A stretch of 64,000 nt of DNA from Pseudoclavibacter chungangensis (lineage in GTDB: Bacteria > Actinomycetota > Actinomycetes > Actinomycetales > Microbacteriaceae). The stretch's first letter is position 1. Each line of letters begins with the position of its first letter. Location of the stretch: NCBI RefSeq assembly GCF_013410545.1, contig NZ_JACCFV010000001.1, positions 992,001 to 1,056,000 on the forward strand, read 5' to 3'. The translations under genes and the position numbers were made by a program. Below the pieces are notes generated by a model. It was not told the DNA's origin, did not search any database, and saw only the letters and a program-made list of their open reading frames with translations. Of the stretch, positions 34,515-42,947 are shown piece after piece.

Positions 34515-35242
34515 CCACGACCCGCCAGGACGGCCGCGCCGTCGACGAACTCCGCCCGGTCACGATCGAGCGGGGGTGGAGCGAGCAGGCCGAGGGGTCG
34601 GCGCTCATCTCGTTCGGGCGCACGCGCGTGCTGTGCACGGCATCGTTCACGCCCGGCGTGCCCCGCTGGCTCACGGGGAAGGGCACGGGCTGGGTGACGG
34701 CCGAGTACGCCATGCTCCCGCGGGCCACGAACGAGCGGTCCGCCCGGGAGTCGGTGAAGGGCAAGCTCGGCGGTCGGACGCACGAGATCTCTCGCCTCAT
34801 CGGCCGGTCCTTGCGCGCGGTCGTCGACACGAAGGCGCTCGGCGAGAACACGATCGTGCTCGACTGCGACGTGCTCCAGGCCGATGGTGGCACGCGAACC
34901 GCGGCCATCACCGGCGCGTACGTCGCGCTCGTCGACGCGATCGAGTGGGCGCGCGCCGAGGGGCACGTGCGGAAGAACGCCACCGTGCTGTCGGGTTCGG
35001 TCGCCGCGATCTCGGTCGGCATCGTGAAGGGGGAACCTCTTCTCGATCTGCCGTACGTCGAGGACGTCGCCGCCGAGACCGACATGAACGTCGTCGCGAC
35101 GGGTGACGGACGGTTCGTCGAGGTCCAGGGCACGGCCGAGGGTGCACCGTTCGATCGTGCGGAGCTCGATCGTCTGCTCGACCTCGCGCTCGTCGGAACG
35201 GCACGGCTGACCGAACTGCAGCGAGCGGCGCTCGCGTCGTGA
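34511..35242 (+). CDS. rph: Ribonuclease PH
   Basis: A 243-residue phosphorolytic 3'-5' exoribonuclease that trims tRNA 3' ends. Characteristic sequence: the N-terminal [19 protein letters not shown], then [12 protein letters not shown] and [30 protein letters not shown] precedes the ATG. The gene overlaps murI at its start and rdgB at its end (GTGA), indicating a tightly coupled operon. Confidence 0.96.
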   Translation: MTTTRQDGRAVDELRPVTIERGWSEQAEGSALISFGRTRVLCTASFTPGVPRWLTGKGTGWVTAEYAMLPRATNERSARESVKGKLGGRTHEISRLIGRSLRAVVDTKALGENTIVLDCDVLQADGGTRTAAITGAYVALVDAIEWARAEGHVRKNATVLSGSVAAISVGIVKGEPLLDLPYVEDVAAETDMNVVATGDGRFVEVQGTAEGAPFDRAELDRLLDLALVGTARLTELQRAALAS

Positions 35243-35868
35243 GCGCACCGATCCGGGTGGTGCTCGCATCGCACAACGCCCACAAGCTCGTCGAGCTGCA
35301 GCGCATCCTCGGCGATGCGCTCGACGGCATCGAGCTCGTCTCCTACGACGGGCCCGAGCCAGTCGAGAACGGCCTCGGGTTCGAGGAGAACGCGCTCATC
35401 AAGGCGCGCGCCGCGGCCGAGTTCACGGGACTCCCGTCGATCGCGGACGACTCCGGCATCTGCGTGGACGTGCTCGGTGGCTCACCCGGCATCTTCTCCG
35501 CGCGCTGGTCGGGGCCCGCGAAGGATGCGGGGGAGAACCTTCGGCTCCTGCTCTGGCAGCTCACCGATGTGGACGATCCGCACCGGACGGCGCACTTCAC
35601 GGCCGCGGCGGCGCTCGTCGTCCCGGCCGGGGCGGCGTCCGGCGGTCGCGAGATCGCCGAGGCCGTCCTCGGCGAGTGGCCGGGACGCATCCTCACGGCA
35701 CCCGCGGGCGAGCACGGCTTCGGCTACGACCCGATCTTCGCGCCCGAGGGGGCGGACGGCCGGAGTGCCGCCGAGCTGAGCGACGCCGAGAAGGACGCCG
35801 AGAGCCATCGCCGCCGGGCCTTCGACGCGCTCGTCCCTCGCCTGCGGTCCGCGCTCGGTCTCGGTTGA
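35239..35868 (+). CDS. rdgB: Non-canonical purine NTP pyrophosphatase (RdgB/HAM1)
   Basis: A 209-residue enzyme that hydrolyses dITP/XTP to keep the nucleotide pool clean. The family motifs are [13 protein letters not shown] at the N-terminus, [26 protein letters not shown] in the middle and [12 protein letters not shown] near the end. The start is GTG at 35239, overlapping the rph stop. Confidence 0.94.
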   Translation: MSAPIRVVLASHNAHKLVELQRILGDALDGIELVSYDGPEPVENGLGFEENALIKARAAAEFTGLPSIADDSGICVDVLGGSPGIFSARWSGPAKDAGENLRLLLWQLTDVDDPHRTAHFTAAAALVVPAGAASGGREIAEAVLGEWPGRILTAPAGEHGFGYDPIFAPEGADGRSAAELSDAEKDAESHRRRAFDALVPRLRSALGLG

Positions 35869-35872
35869 CCAC

Positions 35873-36718
35873 GTGACGCGTGCCCCTCGCACGGGCGCCC
35901 CGTCGGGCTCGGAGGGTGCGGACGACGCCACGTCCGCGCCGGACGGCGGCGCGCACGCGGACCTCACCCGGCGGCTGCGGGCGGCCGGGTGCGTGTTCGC
36001 GGAGGACGAGGCGCACATCCTGCTCGCCGAGACCACCGACGCCGATGAGCTCGAACGACGGACCGTGCGGCGGGTCGCGGGCGAGCCGCTCGAGACGATC
36101 GTCGGCTTCGTAGCGTTCGGTGGCCTCCGGCTCGCCGTCGAACCAGGCGTGTTCGTGCCGCGTCAGCGAACGCTCTTCCTCGCCCGCCGGGCGGCGAGGG
36201 CCGCGTCGACCGTTGCGGGCGCGCGTGTCGCCGAGCCGTTCTCGGGCGTCGCGCCCGTCGCCGCGTACGTTCGGGCGACGGTCCCCGGTGCACGACTCGC
36301 GGCGAGCGACATCGATCCGTTGCCACTGCGCTGTGCACGCCGGAACCTCGGCGCGGACGCCGTCGTCGTCCGTGGCGACGGGCTGGCGGGATTCGGTACC
36401 GACGCCACGTTCGACGTGATCGCCGCCGTCGTGCCGTACGTGCCGGACGGGGAGATCAGGACCATGCCTCGCGAGGCGACGGCGCACGAGTCCGGCCGCG
36501 CGCTCGCGGGTGGGATCGACGGCCTCGTGCACGTGCGGGAGCTCATCGCGTCGTCGGGCGCGCGACTCGCCGAGCGCGGGGTGCTGTTGCTCGAGGTGCA
36601 CCGGTCGCAGGTGGCCGCCGCCCGGGTCTGTGCGCGTGCGCACGGGCTCGGTCTGCATGCGCGCACGGCTCCCGACGGACAGACGGCGGTGATCGTCGTC
36701 CGGCACGCCCTCGCGTGA
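35873..36718 (+). CDS. PrmC-related methyltransferase-like protein with degenerate active site
   Basis: A 281-residue protein resembling the PrmC-related N5-glutamine methyltransferase family (VFVPRQRTLFLARRAAR in place of the usual VPRxRTE). The SAM-binding glycine motif, normally DLGxGSG, reads VAEPFSGVAPVAAYV. The NPPY/NAPY catalytic loop reads AAVVPYVP, so the substrate-binding Asn is absent. Downstream family landmarks are kept (MPREATAHESGRALAGGIDGL). The GTG start is 4 nt after the rdgB stop. It is probably an inactive or altered relative; a true prmC is not in this window. Confidence 0.7.
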   Translation: MTRAPRTGAPSGSEGADDATSAPDGGAHADLTRRLRAAGCVFAEDEAHILLAETTDADELERRTVRRVAGEPLETIVGFVAFGGLRLAVEPGVFVPRQRTLFLARRAARAASTVAGARVAEPFSGVAPVAAYVRATVPGARLAASDIDPLPLRCARRNLGADAVVVRGDGLAGFGTDATFDVIAAVVPYVPDGEIRTMPREATAHESGRALAGGIDGLVHVRELIASSGARLAERGVLLLEVHRSQVAAARVCARAHGLGLHARTAPDGQTAVIVVRHALA

Positions 36719-36731
36719 GGTCACGCGAGGG
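36708..36731. terminator. 11-bp perfect inverted repeat between convergent genes
   Basis: The arms at 36708-36718 and 36721-36731 are perfectly complementary (CCCTCGCGTGA and its complement). The repeat covers the stop codon of the methyltransferase-like gene and lies just before the OsmC gene end. It is a likely bidirectional terminator without T-runs. Confidence 0.5.
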
Positions 36732-36739
36732 GAGCTGCG

Positions 36740-37213
36740 TCAGGCGGCCGGGGGAGCGGGGACCGTGCGGACGGGGAAGTTCACGCTGCGCGCGATGAAG
36801 CACACGGCGTGCGCGTCGGCATGCAGCGCATCGGCGAGATCGCGCTGCGACTCGTCGGCGAGAAGTACACGTGGTCGGAGCACGGCCTCGACGAACTCGC
36901 CCGAGTGATCGGCGTTGAGGCGCAGCGTGCCCTCGGCATCGTCGGCGTAGCCCGTCACCACGACATCGTTCCGCACGGCGACGTGGAGGTAGGACAGCAT
37001 GTGGCACTGGGCGAGCGCGGCGAGCAGGAGCTGCTCGGGATTCCAGCGGTCGCGCTCGCCGTGGAACGTCGGGTCCGCGGTGCCGGGCAGATCCGGAAGA
37101 CCGTCCGCCCGGACGACGTGAGTCCGGTCGTAGTCGCGGTAGCCCGTCGTCCCGACACCGCGCGCACCGATCCACTCGAGCCGGACGGCGTAGTGGTGAG
37201 CGGATCCGAGCAT
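36740..37213 (-). CDS. OsmC family (Ohr-like) peroxiredoxin
   Basis: A 157-residue protein of the OsmC family, which reduces organic hydroperoxides with a pair of cysteines. The first Cys lies in LLAALAQCHMLSYLH and the second in DAHAVCFIARSVNFPV, the expected spacing. I chose ATG 37213 because GGAGG sits 4 nt upstream; a GTG 21 bp earlier lacks one. The family is typically peroxide-inducible, but I see no specific operator. Confidence 0.88.
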   Translation of the reverse strand: MLGSAHHYAVRLEWIGARGVGTTGYRDYDRTHVVRADGLPDLPGTADPTFHGERDRWNPEQLLLAALAQCHMLSYLHVAVRNDVVVTGYADDAEGTLRLNADHSGEFVEAVLRPRVLLADESQRDLADALHADAHAVCFIARSVNFPVRTVPAPPAA

Positions 37214-37289
37214 GGCGCCTCCGTCCTCCGTCACCCGTTCGTCGGGCGCGGTCAGCGGAGTCTATCCGCGGGTTCGATGACGCGGGGTG

Positions 37290-37502
37290 TCACCCGGGCA
37301 GTTCGTCACCGCGCTCCTCGAGCGCCGTCTCGAGGATGCGGACGGCCTTCGGGCCGACGCCGTGCAGTGCGAGCAGGGCCGACCGCCCGAGGGCGGCCAC
37401 ACCGTCGAGTGTCGTGACGCCGATGGCGAGCAGCGCACTGTTCGCGGGCCGACCGATGGGCGGCAGGTCGCCGATCTGCGGTGGGGTGTCGCGGGTGCTC
37501 AT
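37290..37502 (-). CDS. Small helix-hairpin-helix protein
   Basis: A 70-residue protein whose C-terminal half is a helix-hairpin-helix (LLALHGVGPKAVRILETALEE) of the kind that contacts DNA backbone non-specifically. The N-terminal half is Pro-rich (PPQIGDLPPIGRPANSALLAIG). It is preceded by a TAGGCT box 6 nt before the ATG. Stand-alone proteins of this type occur in many actinobacteria and are of unknown function. Confidence 0.7.
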   Translation of the reverse strand: MSTRDTPPQIGDLPPIGRPANSALLAIGVTTLDGVAALGRSALLALHGVGPKAVRILETALEERGDELPG

Positions 37503-37508
37503 GACCTG

Positions 37509-37514
37509 AGCCTA
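37509..37514 (-). promoter_or_regulatory. -10 element (TAGGCT) for the HhH gene
   Basis: On the minus strand TAGGCT lies 6 nt before the ATG at 37502, consistent with a leaderless mRNA. Confidence 0.45.
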
Positions 37515-37650
37515 CGGTTCGCCCGGGTGGTTCGGCGCCGACGCACACCGGGACGTTCGGGTCGCCCGCGCTCGAATCGGGGCATTCCGAGGTGCCTGCG
37601 CGAGACTGTCCGCGGGCCGGATCGGCCGATTCGTGAACAGGGGAGGAACG

Positions 37651-38244
37651 ATGCGGATTCTCGTCGTCGGGATGTCCGGCCACGTCGGCACCTCCGCCGC
37701 GGCCGCACTCGGGGAACGTCACGACATCGTCGGGGTGAGCAGATCGACCGACCCCGCCGTCGACCTCCTCGATCCGGCGAGCATCACCGCCGCGTTCCGA
37801 CGATTGGGCCGTTTCGACGCGGTCGTGTCCGCATTCGGCGCCGCACCCTTCGCGCCCGCACCACAGCTCACGGCCGACGATCTCACGGCCGCGTTCGAGG
37901 GCAAGGTGCTGAGCCAGTTGAACCTCGTCCACCTCGGTCTGGACGCGGTGACGGACGGGGGATCGTTCACGCTCACCACGGGCATCCTCGCGCGTGAGCC
38001 CGTGCCGGGCGGCGCCGCGGCCGCGATGGCGAACGGTGCCGTCGAATCGTACGTGCGGACCGCGGCGCGCGAGCTTCCCCGTGGCATCCGGATCAACGCC
38101 GTGAGCCCGTCGGTCCTCGCCTCCGCCCCGGAGTACTTCGACGCCTTCCGCGGGTTCGCCCCCGTGTCCGACGAGCGAGTGGGGCTCGCGTTCGTGCGAT
38201 CGGTCGAGGGCATCGAGACCGGGCGGACGTACCCGGTCGACTAG
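37651..38244 (+). CDS. Short-chain dehydrogenase/reductase
   Basis: A 197-residue NAD(P)-binding protein of the short SDR type. The N-terminal nucleotide-binding motif is LVVGMSGHVG and the catalytic region contains TLTTGIL and an AAMANGAVESYVRTAARELP segment, where the typical Tyr-x-x-x-Lys is not obvious. ATG 37651 has GGGAGGA upstream, which rules out the ATG at 37633. The substrate is unknown. Confidence 0.8.
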   Translation: MRILVVGMSGHVGTSAAAALGERHDIVGVSRSTDPAVDLLDPASITAAFRRLGRFDAVVSAFGAAPFAPAPQLTADDLTAAFEGKVLSQLNLVHLGLDAVTDGGSFTLTTGILAREPVPGGAAAAMANGAVESYVRTAARELPRGIRINAVSPSVLASAPEYFDAFRGFAPVSDERVGLAFVRSVEGIETGRTYPVD

Positions 38245-38352
38245 ACCGGGTGGTGCGATCACGCGTGGATCGTCGTCAGTGCCCGCTCGGGCGAACCGAC
38301 ACTCGTGGGGGAGACGGACGTCCCGCCCGGAACGGCCAGTGGACCTCCCGGG

Positions 38353-38434
38353 TGCGGGCGGAGGGACTCGAACCCTCACGCTCGTGAGCACAGGAACCTA
38401 AATCCTGCGTGTCTGCCAATTCCACCACGCCCGC
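38353..38434 (-). tRNA. tRNA-Leu (anticodon TAG)
   Basis: The 82-nt class II tRNA on the minus strand has acceptor GCGGGCG/CGCCCGC, anticodon stem CAGGA/TCCTG around TTTAGGT (anticodon TAG), a long variable arm and the T arm GAGGGTTCGAGTCCCTC. CCA is not encoded. Confidence 0.96.
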
Positions 38435-38443
38435 GCGACGCTC

Positions 38444-38449
38444 AGTCTA
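38444..38449 (-). promoter_or_regulatory. -10 element (TAGACT) for tRNA-Leu
   Basis: On the minus strand TAGACT lies 9 nt before the mature tRNA 5' end. No clear -35 box is visible. Confidence 0.45.
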
Positions 38450-38470
38450 TTGGCGTGACGGCGGGCGGCG

Positions 38471-39196
38471 TCACACGCCGGTGACGCCGAACAGGGCACC
38501 GATCGTGTAGGTGACGGCGAGCGCGAGCACGCCACCGAACACGATGCGCACGATGGCCTTCCCCTTCGCGCTGCCGCCGAGCCACGCGCTCAGCCAGCCC
38601 GTGATGACGAGCGCGACGACGACGGCGGCGAACGTCGCCGCGATACGCCAGTCGAGCGGCGTGAGCAGGATCGCGAGCAGCGGGATGAGCCCGCCGACCG
38701 TGAACGAGAGCGCCGACGCCGCGGCCGCCTGCCAGGGGTTCACGAGATCGTGCTGATCGAGGTGCAGCTCGGCCGACAGATGGGCGCCGAGCGCATCGTG
38801 CGCCGTGAGCTCCTTCGCGACGAGCTCGGCGGTCTCGCGGCTGAGACCGCGCGACTGGTAGATGCCGGTCAGCTCCTCGAGCTCCTCCTCCGGCATGTCC
38901 CGCAGCTCGGCGCGCTCGAGTGCGATCATCGAGCGTTCGGAATCCCGCTGGGTCGACACCGACACGTACTCGCCGAGCGCCATCGAGATCGCGCCCGCCG
39001 CGAGCGAGGCGATGCCCGCGATGAGCACCGGGCTCGACTCCGACGTCGCCGCCGCGACCCCGACGACGAGGGCAGAGACCGAGACGATCCCGTCGTTCGA
39101 GCCCAGGACGCCCGCGCGCAACCAATTGAGTCGCGAGGAGTTGCCCTCCTGGTGCGGTTCGCCGGGATGGGGCGTCGGAGACGGAATCGTGGACAT
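38471..39196 (-). CDS. VIT1/CCC1 family transporter
   Basis: A 241-residue membrane protein. It has the family order: WLRAGVLGSNDGIVSVSALVVGVAAA in the first helix, ISMALGEYVSVSTQRDSE in the second, an acidic metal-binding helix region (EEELEELTGIYQSRGLSRETAELVAKEL) and three C-terminal helices. The family carries iron or manganese across membranes. The ATG at 39196 has only a weak Shine-Dalgarno. Confidence 0.9.
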   Translation of the reverse strand: MSTIPSPTPHPGEPHQEGNSSRLNWLRAGVLGSNDGIVSVSALVVGVAAATSESSPVLIAGIASLAAGAISMALGEYVSVSTQRDSERSMIALERAELRDMPEEELEELTGIYQSRGLSRETAELVAKELTAHDALGAHLSAELHLDQHDLVNPWQAAAASALSFTVGGLIPLLAILLTPLDWRIAATFAAVVVALVITGWLSAWLGGSAKGKAIVRIVFGGVLALAVTYTIGALFGVTGV

Positions 39197-39335
39197 GGTC
39201 CGAGCAAAGCACTCCGGACGGGACGCGTCCAGTTAGGGGAGGCTCCCCGAACCGCGCGGCCGGCGCACGGTCCGCGCCGCCCGGTCCGTGCCGCCCCGGG
39301 ACCGCGCTCGCGGCGGTGGGAAGCCGCGGACCGAC

Positions 39336-39341
39336 TACGCT
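39336..39341 (+). promoter_or_regulatory. -10 element (TACGCT) for prfB
   Basis: TACGCT lies 9 nt before the prfB ATG, and there is no Shine-Dalgarno. Confidence 0.4.
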
Positions 39342-39350
39342 GGAACGATC

Positions 39351-40460
39351 ATGATCAACCTCGACATCCAGGCCGACATCGCAGCGCTGCGCTCCACGTT
39401 CGCCGACATCAGCGACGTGCTCGACCCGGCCGCCCTCGCCGAGCGCGTCACCGACCTCGAGCAGCGCGCCTCGGCACCCGACCTCTGGGACGACCCCGAG
39501 CAGGCACAGAAGGTGACGAGCGCACTCAGCCACGCGCAGGCCGACCTCAAGCGCCTCGAAGCGGTCGAACAGCGGCTCGACGATCTCGAGGTGCTCGCGG
39601 AGCTCGCCGTCGAGGGCGACGACCAGGAGTCCGCCGACGAGGCGCGGGCGGAGCTCGCCGCGATCACGAAGGTCATCGGCGATCTCGAGGTCCAGACGCT
39701 CCTCGACGGCGAGTTCGACCCGCGTCCCGCCGTCATCACGATCCGCGCGGGCGCAGGCGGCGACGACGCGACCGACTTCGCCGAGATGCTGCTGCGCATG
39801 TACGTGCGATGGGCGGAGCAGCACGGCCACGCGCTCACCGTCATGGACACGAGCTACGCCGACCACGGCGTGAAGTCCGCCACGATCCAGATCGACGCGC
39901 CGTACGCGTTCGGCACGCTCTCGATCGAGGCGGGGACGCACCGCCTCGTGCGCATGAGCCCGTTCAACTCCGCGGGCAGCCGCGAGACGAGCTTCGCGGC
40001 GGTCGAGGTCGTGCCGCTCATCGAGCAGACCGAAGAGATCGAGATCCCCGAGAACGACATCCGCGTCGACGTGTTCCGCTCGTCGGGCCCCGGCGGGCAG
40101 TCCGTCAACACGACCGACTCCGCCGTCCGCATCACCCACCTCCCGACGGGAACGGTCGTGTCGATGCAGAACGAGAAGTCGCAGATCCAGAACCGCGCCG
40201 CCGCCCTCCGCGTGCTGCAGTCCCGACTGCTGCTGCTGAAGCGCGAGGAGGAGAACGCGAAGAAGAAGGAGCTGGCGGGCAACATCACCGCGAGCTGGGG
40301 CGACCAGATGCGCTCCTACGTGCTCGCGCCGTACAAGATGGTGAAGGACCTGCGCAGCGAGCACGAGTCCTCGAACCCGGACCGCGTCTTCGACGGCGAC
40401 CTCGACCCCTTCATCAACGCCGGGATCCGCTGGCGCAAGAAGCAGACGACCGAATCCTGA
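39351..40460 (+). CDS. prfB: Peptide chain release factor 2
   Basis: A 369-residue class I release factor recognising UGA and UAA. The peptidyl-release motif GGQ is at residues 248-250 (SSGPGGQSVN) and the stop-codon recognition tripeptide SPF is at 203-205, which identifies RF2 rather than RF1. The gene is a single uninterrupted frame, so there is no programmed +1 frameshift as in Escherichia coli prfB. A bulged hairpin (40467-40490) follows before ftsE. Confidence 0.95.
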   Translation: MINLDIQADIAALRSTFADISDVLDPAALAERVTDLEQRASAPDLWDDPEQAQKVTSALSHAQADLKRLEAVEQRLDDLEVLAELAVEGDDQESADEARAELAAITKVIGDLEVQTLLDGEFDPRPAVITIRAGAGGDDATDFAEMLLRMYVRWAEQHGHALTVMDTSYADHGVKSATIQIDAPYAFGTLSIEAGTHRLVRMSPFNSAGSRETSFAAVEVVPLIEQTEEIEIPENDIRVDVFRSSGPGGQSVNTTDSAVRITHLPTGTVVSMQNEKSQIQNRAAALRVLQSRLLLLKREEENAKKKELAGNITASWGDQMRSYVLAPYKMVKDLRSEHESSNPDRVFDGDLDPFINAGIRWRKKQTTES

Positions 40461-40466
40461 TCGGCC

Positions 40467-40490
40467 GCCAGGCGGGTTCGACCCGCTGGC
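40467..40490 (+). terminator. Possible hairpin between prfB and ftsE
   Basis: GCCAG-GCGGGT and its near-complement ACCCGCTGGC form a stem of 10-11 bp with one bulge and a TCG loop. There is no T-run, so termination is uncertain. Confidence 0.35.
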
Positions 40491-40538
40491 GCGTCGCACC
40501 GTCGATTCGGGTCACCCGGTGCCTACCCTTGGAGCGCC

Positions 40539-41405
40539 ATGATCAGATTCGACAGCGTCTCCAAGGTCTTCCCGGGTAGCGACCACCCGGCGGTCAGCGA
40601 CCTCACGTTCGAGATCCTGCGCGGGGAGTTCGTCTTCCTCGTGGGCCCGTCGGGATCTGGCAAGTCCAGCGTCCTGCGTCTCATCCTCCTCGAGGACCTC
40701 CCGACCGACGGGCAGGTGCACGTCCTCGGACAGGACCTCCGCCGCATCTCCAGCCGAAAGGTGCCGTACTACCGGCGCGACATCGGCATGGTGTTCCAGG
40801 ACTTCCGCCTCCTGCAGGGCAAGACCGTCGCCGAGAACGTCGCCTACGCACTCCAGGTGCTCGGGAAGTCGCGCGCCCTCATCGGCGAGGCCGTTCCCGA
40901 CGTGCTCGAGACCGTCGGTCTCGACGGCATGGGCGACCGCTTCCCGCACGAGCTCTCCGGCGGTGAGCAGCAGCGCGTCGCGATCGCCCGCGCCGTCGTG
41001 AACAAGCCCGAGATTCTGCTCGCCGACGAACCGACGGGCAACCTCGACCCCGAGACGAGCCGCGGCATCATGAAGCTCCTCAAGCGCATCAACGCGAACG
41101 GCACGACCATCGTCATGGCGACGCACGACGTCTCCATTGTCGACGAGGAGAAGCGCCGCGTCATCCAACTCGACGACGGCCGGATCACGCGAGACGAGTC
41201 GGGCGGCGTGTACCGTCCGGCCGTGCTCGAACTCGAGGAGCCCGCGGAGGATCTCACGCTCGCCGAGCTCGACGAGGGGCCGAGCACGATCGCCGACGCC
41301 ATGGCGCGGCGGGTCGGCGCACGCGACGCGGCCGGCGACCTCGAGAACGAGGTCGATGCGCCCACCGTCGAGGTCCCGAAGCAGCGGAAGGGGCGGAACA
41401 AGTGA
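40539..41405 (+). CDS. ftsE: Cell-division ATPase FtsE with C-terminal extension
   Basis: A 288-residue ATPase of the FtsEX complex that activates cell-wall hydrolases at the septum. It has Walker A GPSGSGKSS, signature LSGGEQQRVAIARA, Walker B ILLADEPTGNLDP and H-loop MATHDV. It is about 60 residues longer than the E. coli protein; the extra C-terminal part is acidic and then basic (KQRKGRNK). GGAGC precedes the ATG. The stop overlaps the ftsX start (TGATG). Confidence 0.94.
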   Translation: MIRFDSVSKVFPGSDHPAVSDLTFEILRGEFVFLVGPSGSGKSSVLRLILLEDLPTDGQVHVLGQDLRRISSRKVPYYRRDIGMVFQDFRLLQGKTVAENVAYALQVLGKSRALIGEAVPDVLETVGLDGMGDRFPHELSGGEQQRVAIARAVVNKPEILLADEPTGNLDPETSRGIMKLLKRINANGTTIVMATHDVSIVDEEKRRVIQLDDGRITRDESGGVYRPAVLELEEPAEDLTLAELDEGPSTIADAMARRVGARDAAGDLENEVDAPTVEVPKQRKGRNK

Positions 41406-42313
41406 TGCGCCTCGTCCTCGGCGAGATGTGGCAGGGCCTGCGGCGCAACGCCAGCATGGTCGTCTCCGTCGTCCTCGTCACCTTCGTCTCGCTCACCTTC
41501 GTGGGCGCCGCGATCCTGCTCCAGATGCAGATCGGCGCCATGAAGTCGTACTGGTTCGATCGTGCCCAGGTCGAGGTGAACCTCTGCACGAGCGTCTCCG
41601 AGAGCGCGAACTGCGCGGGTGGCATCGCGACGCCCGAACAGAAGCTCGCGGTCGAGCAGGCGCTGCAGGGCGCGACGCTCGCGCCCTACGTCAAGGAAGT
41701 GACCTTCGAGAGCCAGGACCAGGCGTACGCGACCTTCCTCGAGCAGTTCAAGGGCGACCCCATCGTGGAGTTCGTGAAGCCCGAGTACCTGAACGAGAAG
41801 TTCTGGATCAACATGCCCGACCCCTCGCAGTCCGACGTGCTCATCGAGTCGCTCTCGGGCATGCCCGGCGTCGAGTCCGTGCGTGACCAACGGCAGTACC
41901 TCGAGGGCATCTTCAGCGCACTCAACGCCGCGAGCCTCACGGCGGTGGGCATCGCCGGGATCATGCTCGTCGCGGCCGCGTTGCTCGTCGCGACCACGAT
42001 CCGGCTGTCGGCGTTCAGTCGTCGCCGAGAGCTCGGCATCATGCGACTCGTGGGCGCCTCGAACCGGTTCATCCAGGCACCCTTCGTGCTCGAGGGGGTG
42101 GTCGCGGCACTCATCGGCGGGGTCCTCGCCTCGCTCGCGCTCGTGGGCGTGGCGCAGTTCTTCGTGCAGGGATATCTCGCGCCACAGATGCCGTTCACCT
42201 CGCTCGTCGGGGTCGCGGACGCGCTCGTCGTCGCACCGATCCTGCTCGTGCTCGCTGCGCTCATCGCGGCGATCTCGGCGTCGATCGCGATCAGGCGGTA
42301 CCTGCGCGTCTGA
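41405..42313 (+). CDS. ftsX: Cell-division permease FtsX
   Basis: A 302-residue membrane partner of FtsE with a cytoplasmic N-terminus, one helix (SMVVSVVLVTFVSLTFVGAAILL), a large extracellular domain and three more helices at the C-terminus (TAVGIAGIMLVAAALLVATTIRLS, LEGVVAALIGGVLASLALVGV and VAPILLVLAALIAAISASIAI). RELGIMRLVGASNRFI is a typical FtsX signature. The ATG at 41405 overlaps the ftsE stop. Confidence 0.94.
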   Translation: MRLVLGEMWQGLRRNASMVVSVVLVTFVSLTFVGAAILLQMQIGAMKSYWFDRAQVEVNLCTSVSESANCAGGIATPEQKLAVEQALQGATLAPYVKEVTFESQDQAYATFLEQFKGDPIVEFVKPEYLNEKFWINMPDPSQSDVLIESLSGMPGVESVRDQRQYLEGIFSALNAASLTAVGIAGIMLVAAALLVATTIRLSAFSRRRELGIMRLVGASNRFIQAPFVLEGVVAALIGGVLASLALVGVAQFFVQGYLAPQMPFTSLVGVADALVVAPILLVLAALIAAISASIAIRRYLRV

Positions 42314-42371
42314 CGCCGGCGTTCGCAGCGGTGTAGGCTGAACCGTTCTGCGATCGACGGAAGGAGACGTC

Positions 42372-42848
42372 ATGCCGAAGGAACAGGGCCAGAAGGTCGT
42401 CGCGTCGAATCGCAAGGCGCGACACGACTACCTGATCGAGGACACCTACGAGGCGGGCATCGTGCTCTCCGGTACCGAGGTGAAGTCGCTCCGTCAGGGG
42501 CGCGCGTCGCTCGTCGACGGGTACGCCTACGTCGATCGCGGCGAGGCCTGGCTCGACAACGTGCACATCCCGGAGTACACGGAGGGGACGTGGAACAACC
42601 ACGCGCCGCGCCGCAAGCGCAAGCTCCTGCTCCACCGGGACGAGATCCGCAAGCTCGCGCAGGTGACGAAGGAGGGCGGCTACACGCTCGTGCCGCTCTC
42701 GCTCTACTTCAACGACGGCCGCGCGAAGGTCGAACTCGCCGTCGCGAAGGGCAAGCGCGAGTACGACAAGCGTCATGCGCTCCGCGAGCGGCAGGACCGC
42801 CGCGAGGCGGATCGTGCGGTCGCGTCCCGCAAGTACCTGGGGGAGTGA
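42372..42848 (+). CDS. smpB: SsrA-binding protein
   Basis: A 158-residue protein that delivers tmRNA to stalled ribosomes. Recognisable sequences are [17 protein letters not shown] start ([25 protein letters not shown]), [14 protein letters not shown] and the basic C-terminal tail [31 protein letters not shown] precedes the ATG. The partner tmRNA lies 2.9 kb downstream, beyond one minus-strand gene. Confidence 0.96.
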   Translation: MPKEQGQKVVASNRKARHDYLIEDTYEAGIVLSGTEVKSLRQGRASLVDGYAYVDRGEAWLDNVHIPEYTEGTWNNHAPRRKRKLLLHRDEIRKLAQVTKEGGYTLVPLSLYFNDGRAKVELAVAKGKREYDKRHALRERQDRREADRAVASRKYLGE

Positions 42849-42901
42849 CCGCGCGTCGCCGTGCCGGACCGTGACGTTCGGTGGGGCACGCCGATACGAC
42901 C

Positions 42902-42931
42902 ACGGGGGCGGACCGAACGGTCCGCCCCCGT
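42902..42931. terminator. 13-bp perfect hairpin terminator
   Basis: The stem 42902-42914/42919-42931 is perfectly complementary over 13 bp with loop GAAC. It lies between the convergent smpB and repeat-protein genes and would form in both transcripts. Confidence 0.7.
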
Positions 42932-42947
42932 CGTCGTATCGCTCGGC

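Noticed and set aside
39351..40460. Programmed frameshift in prfB
   Set aside because: The gene is one uninterrupted frame from the ATG and no in-frame UGA with a slippery site is present.
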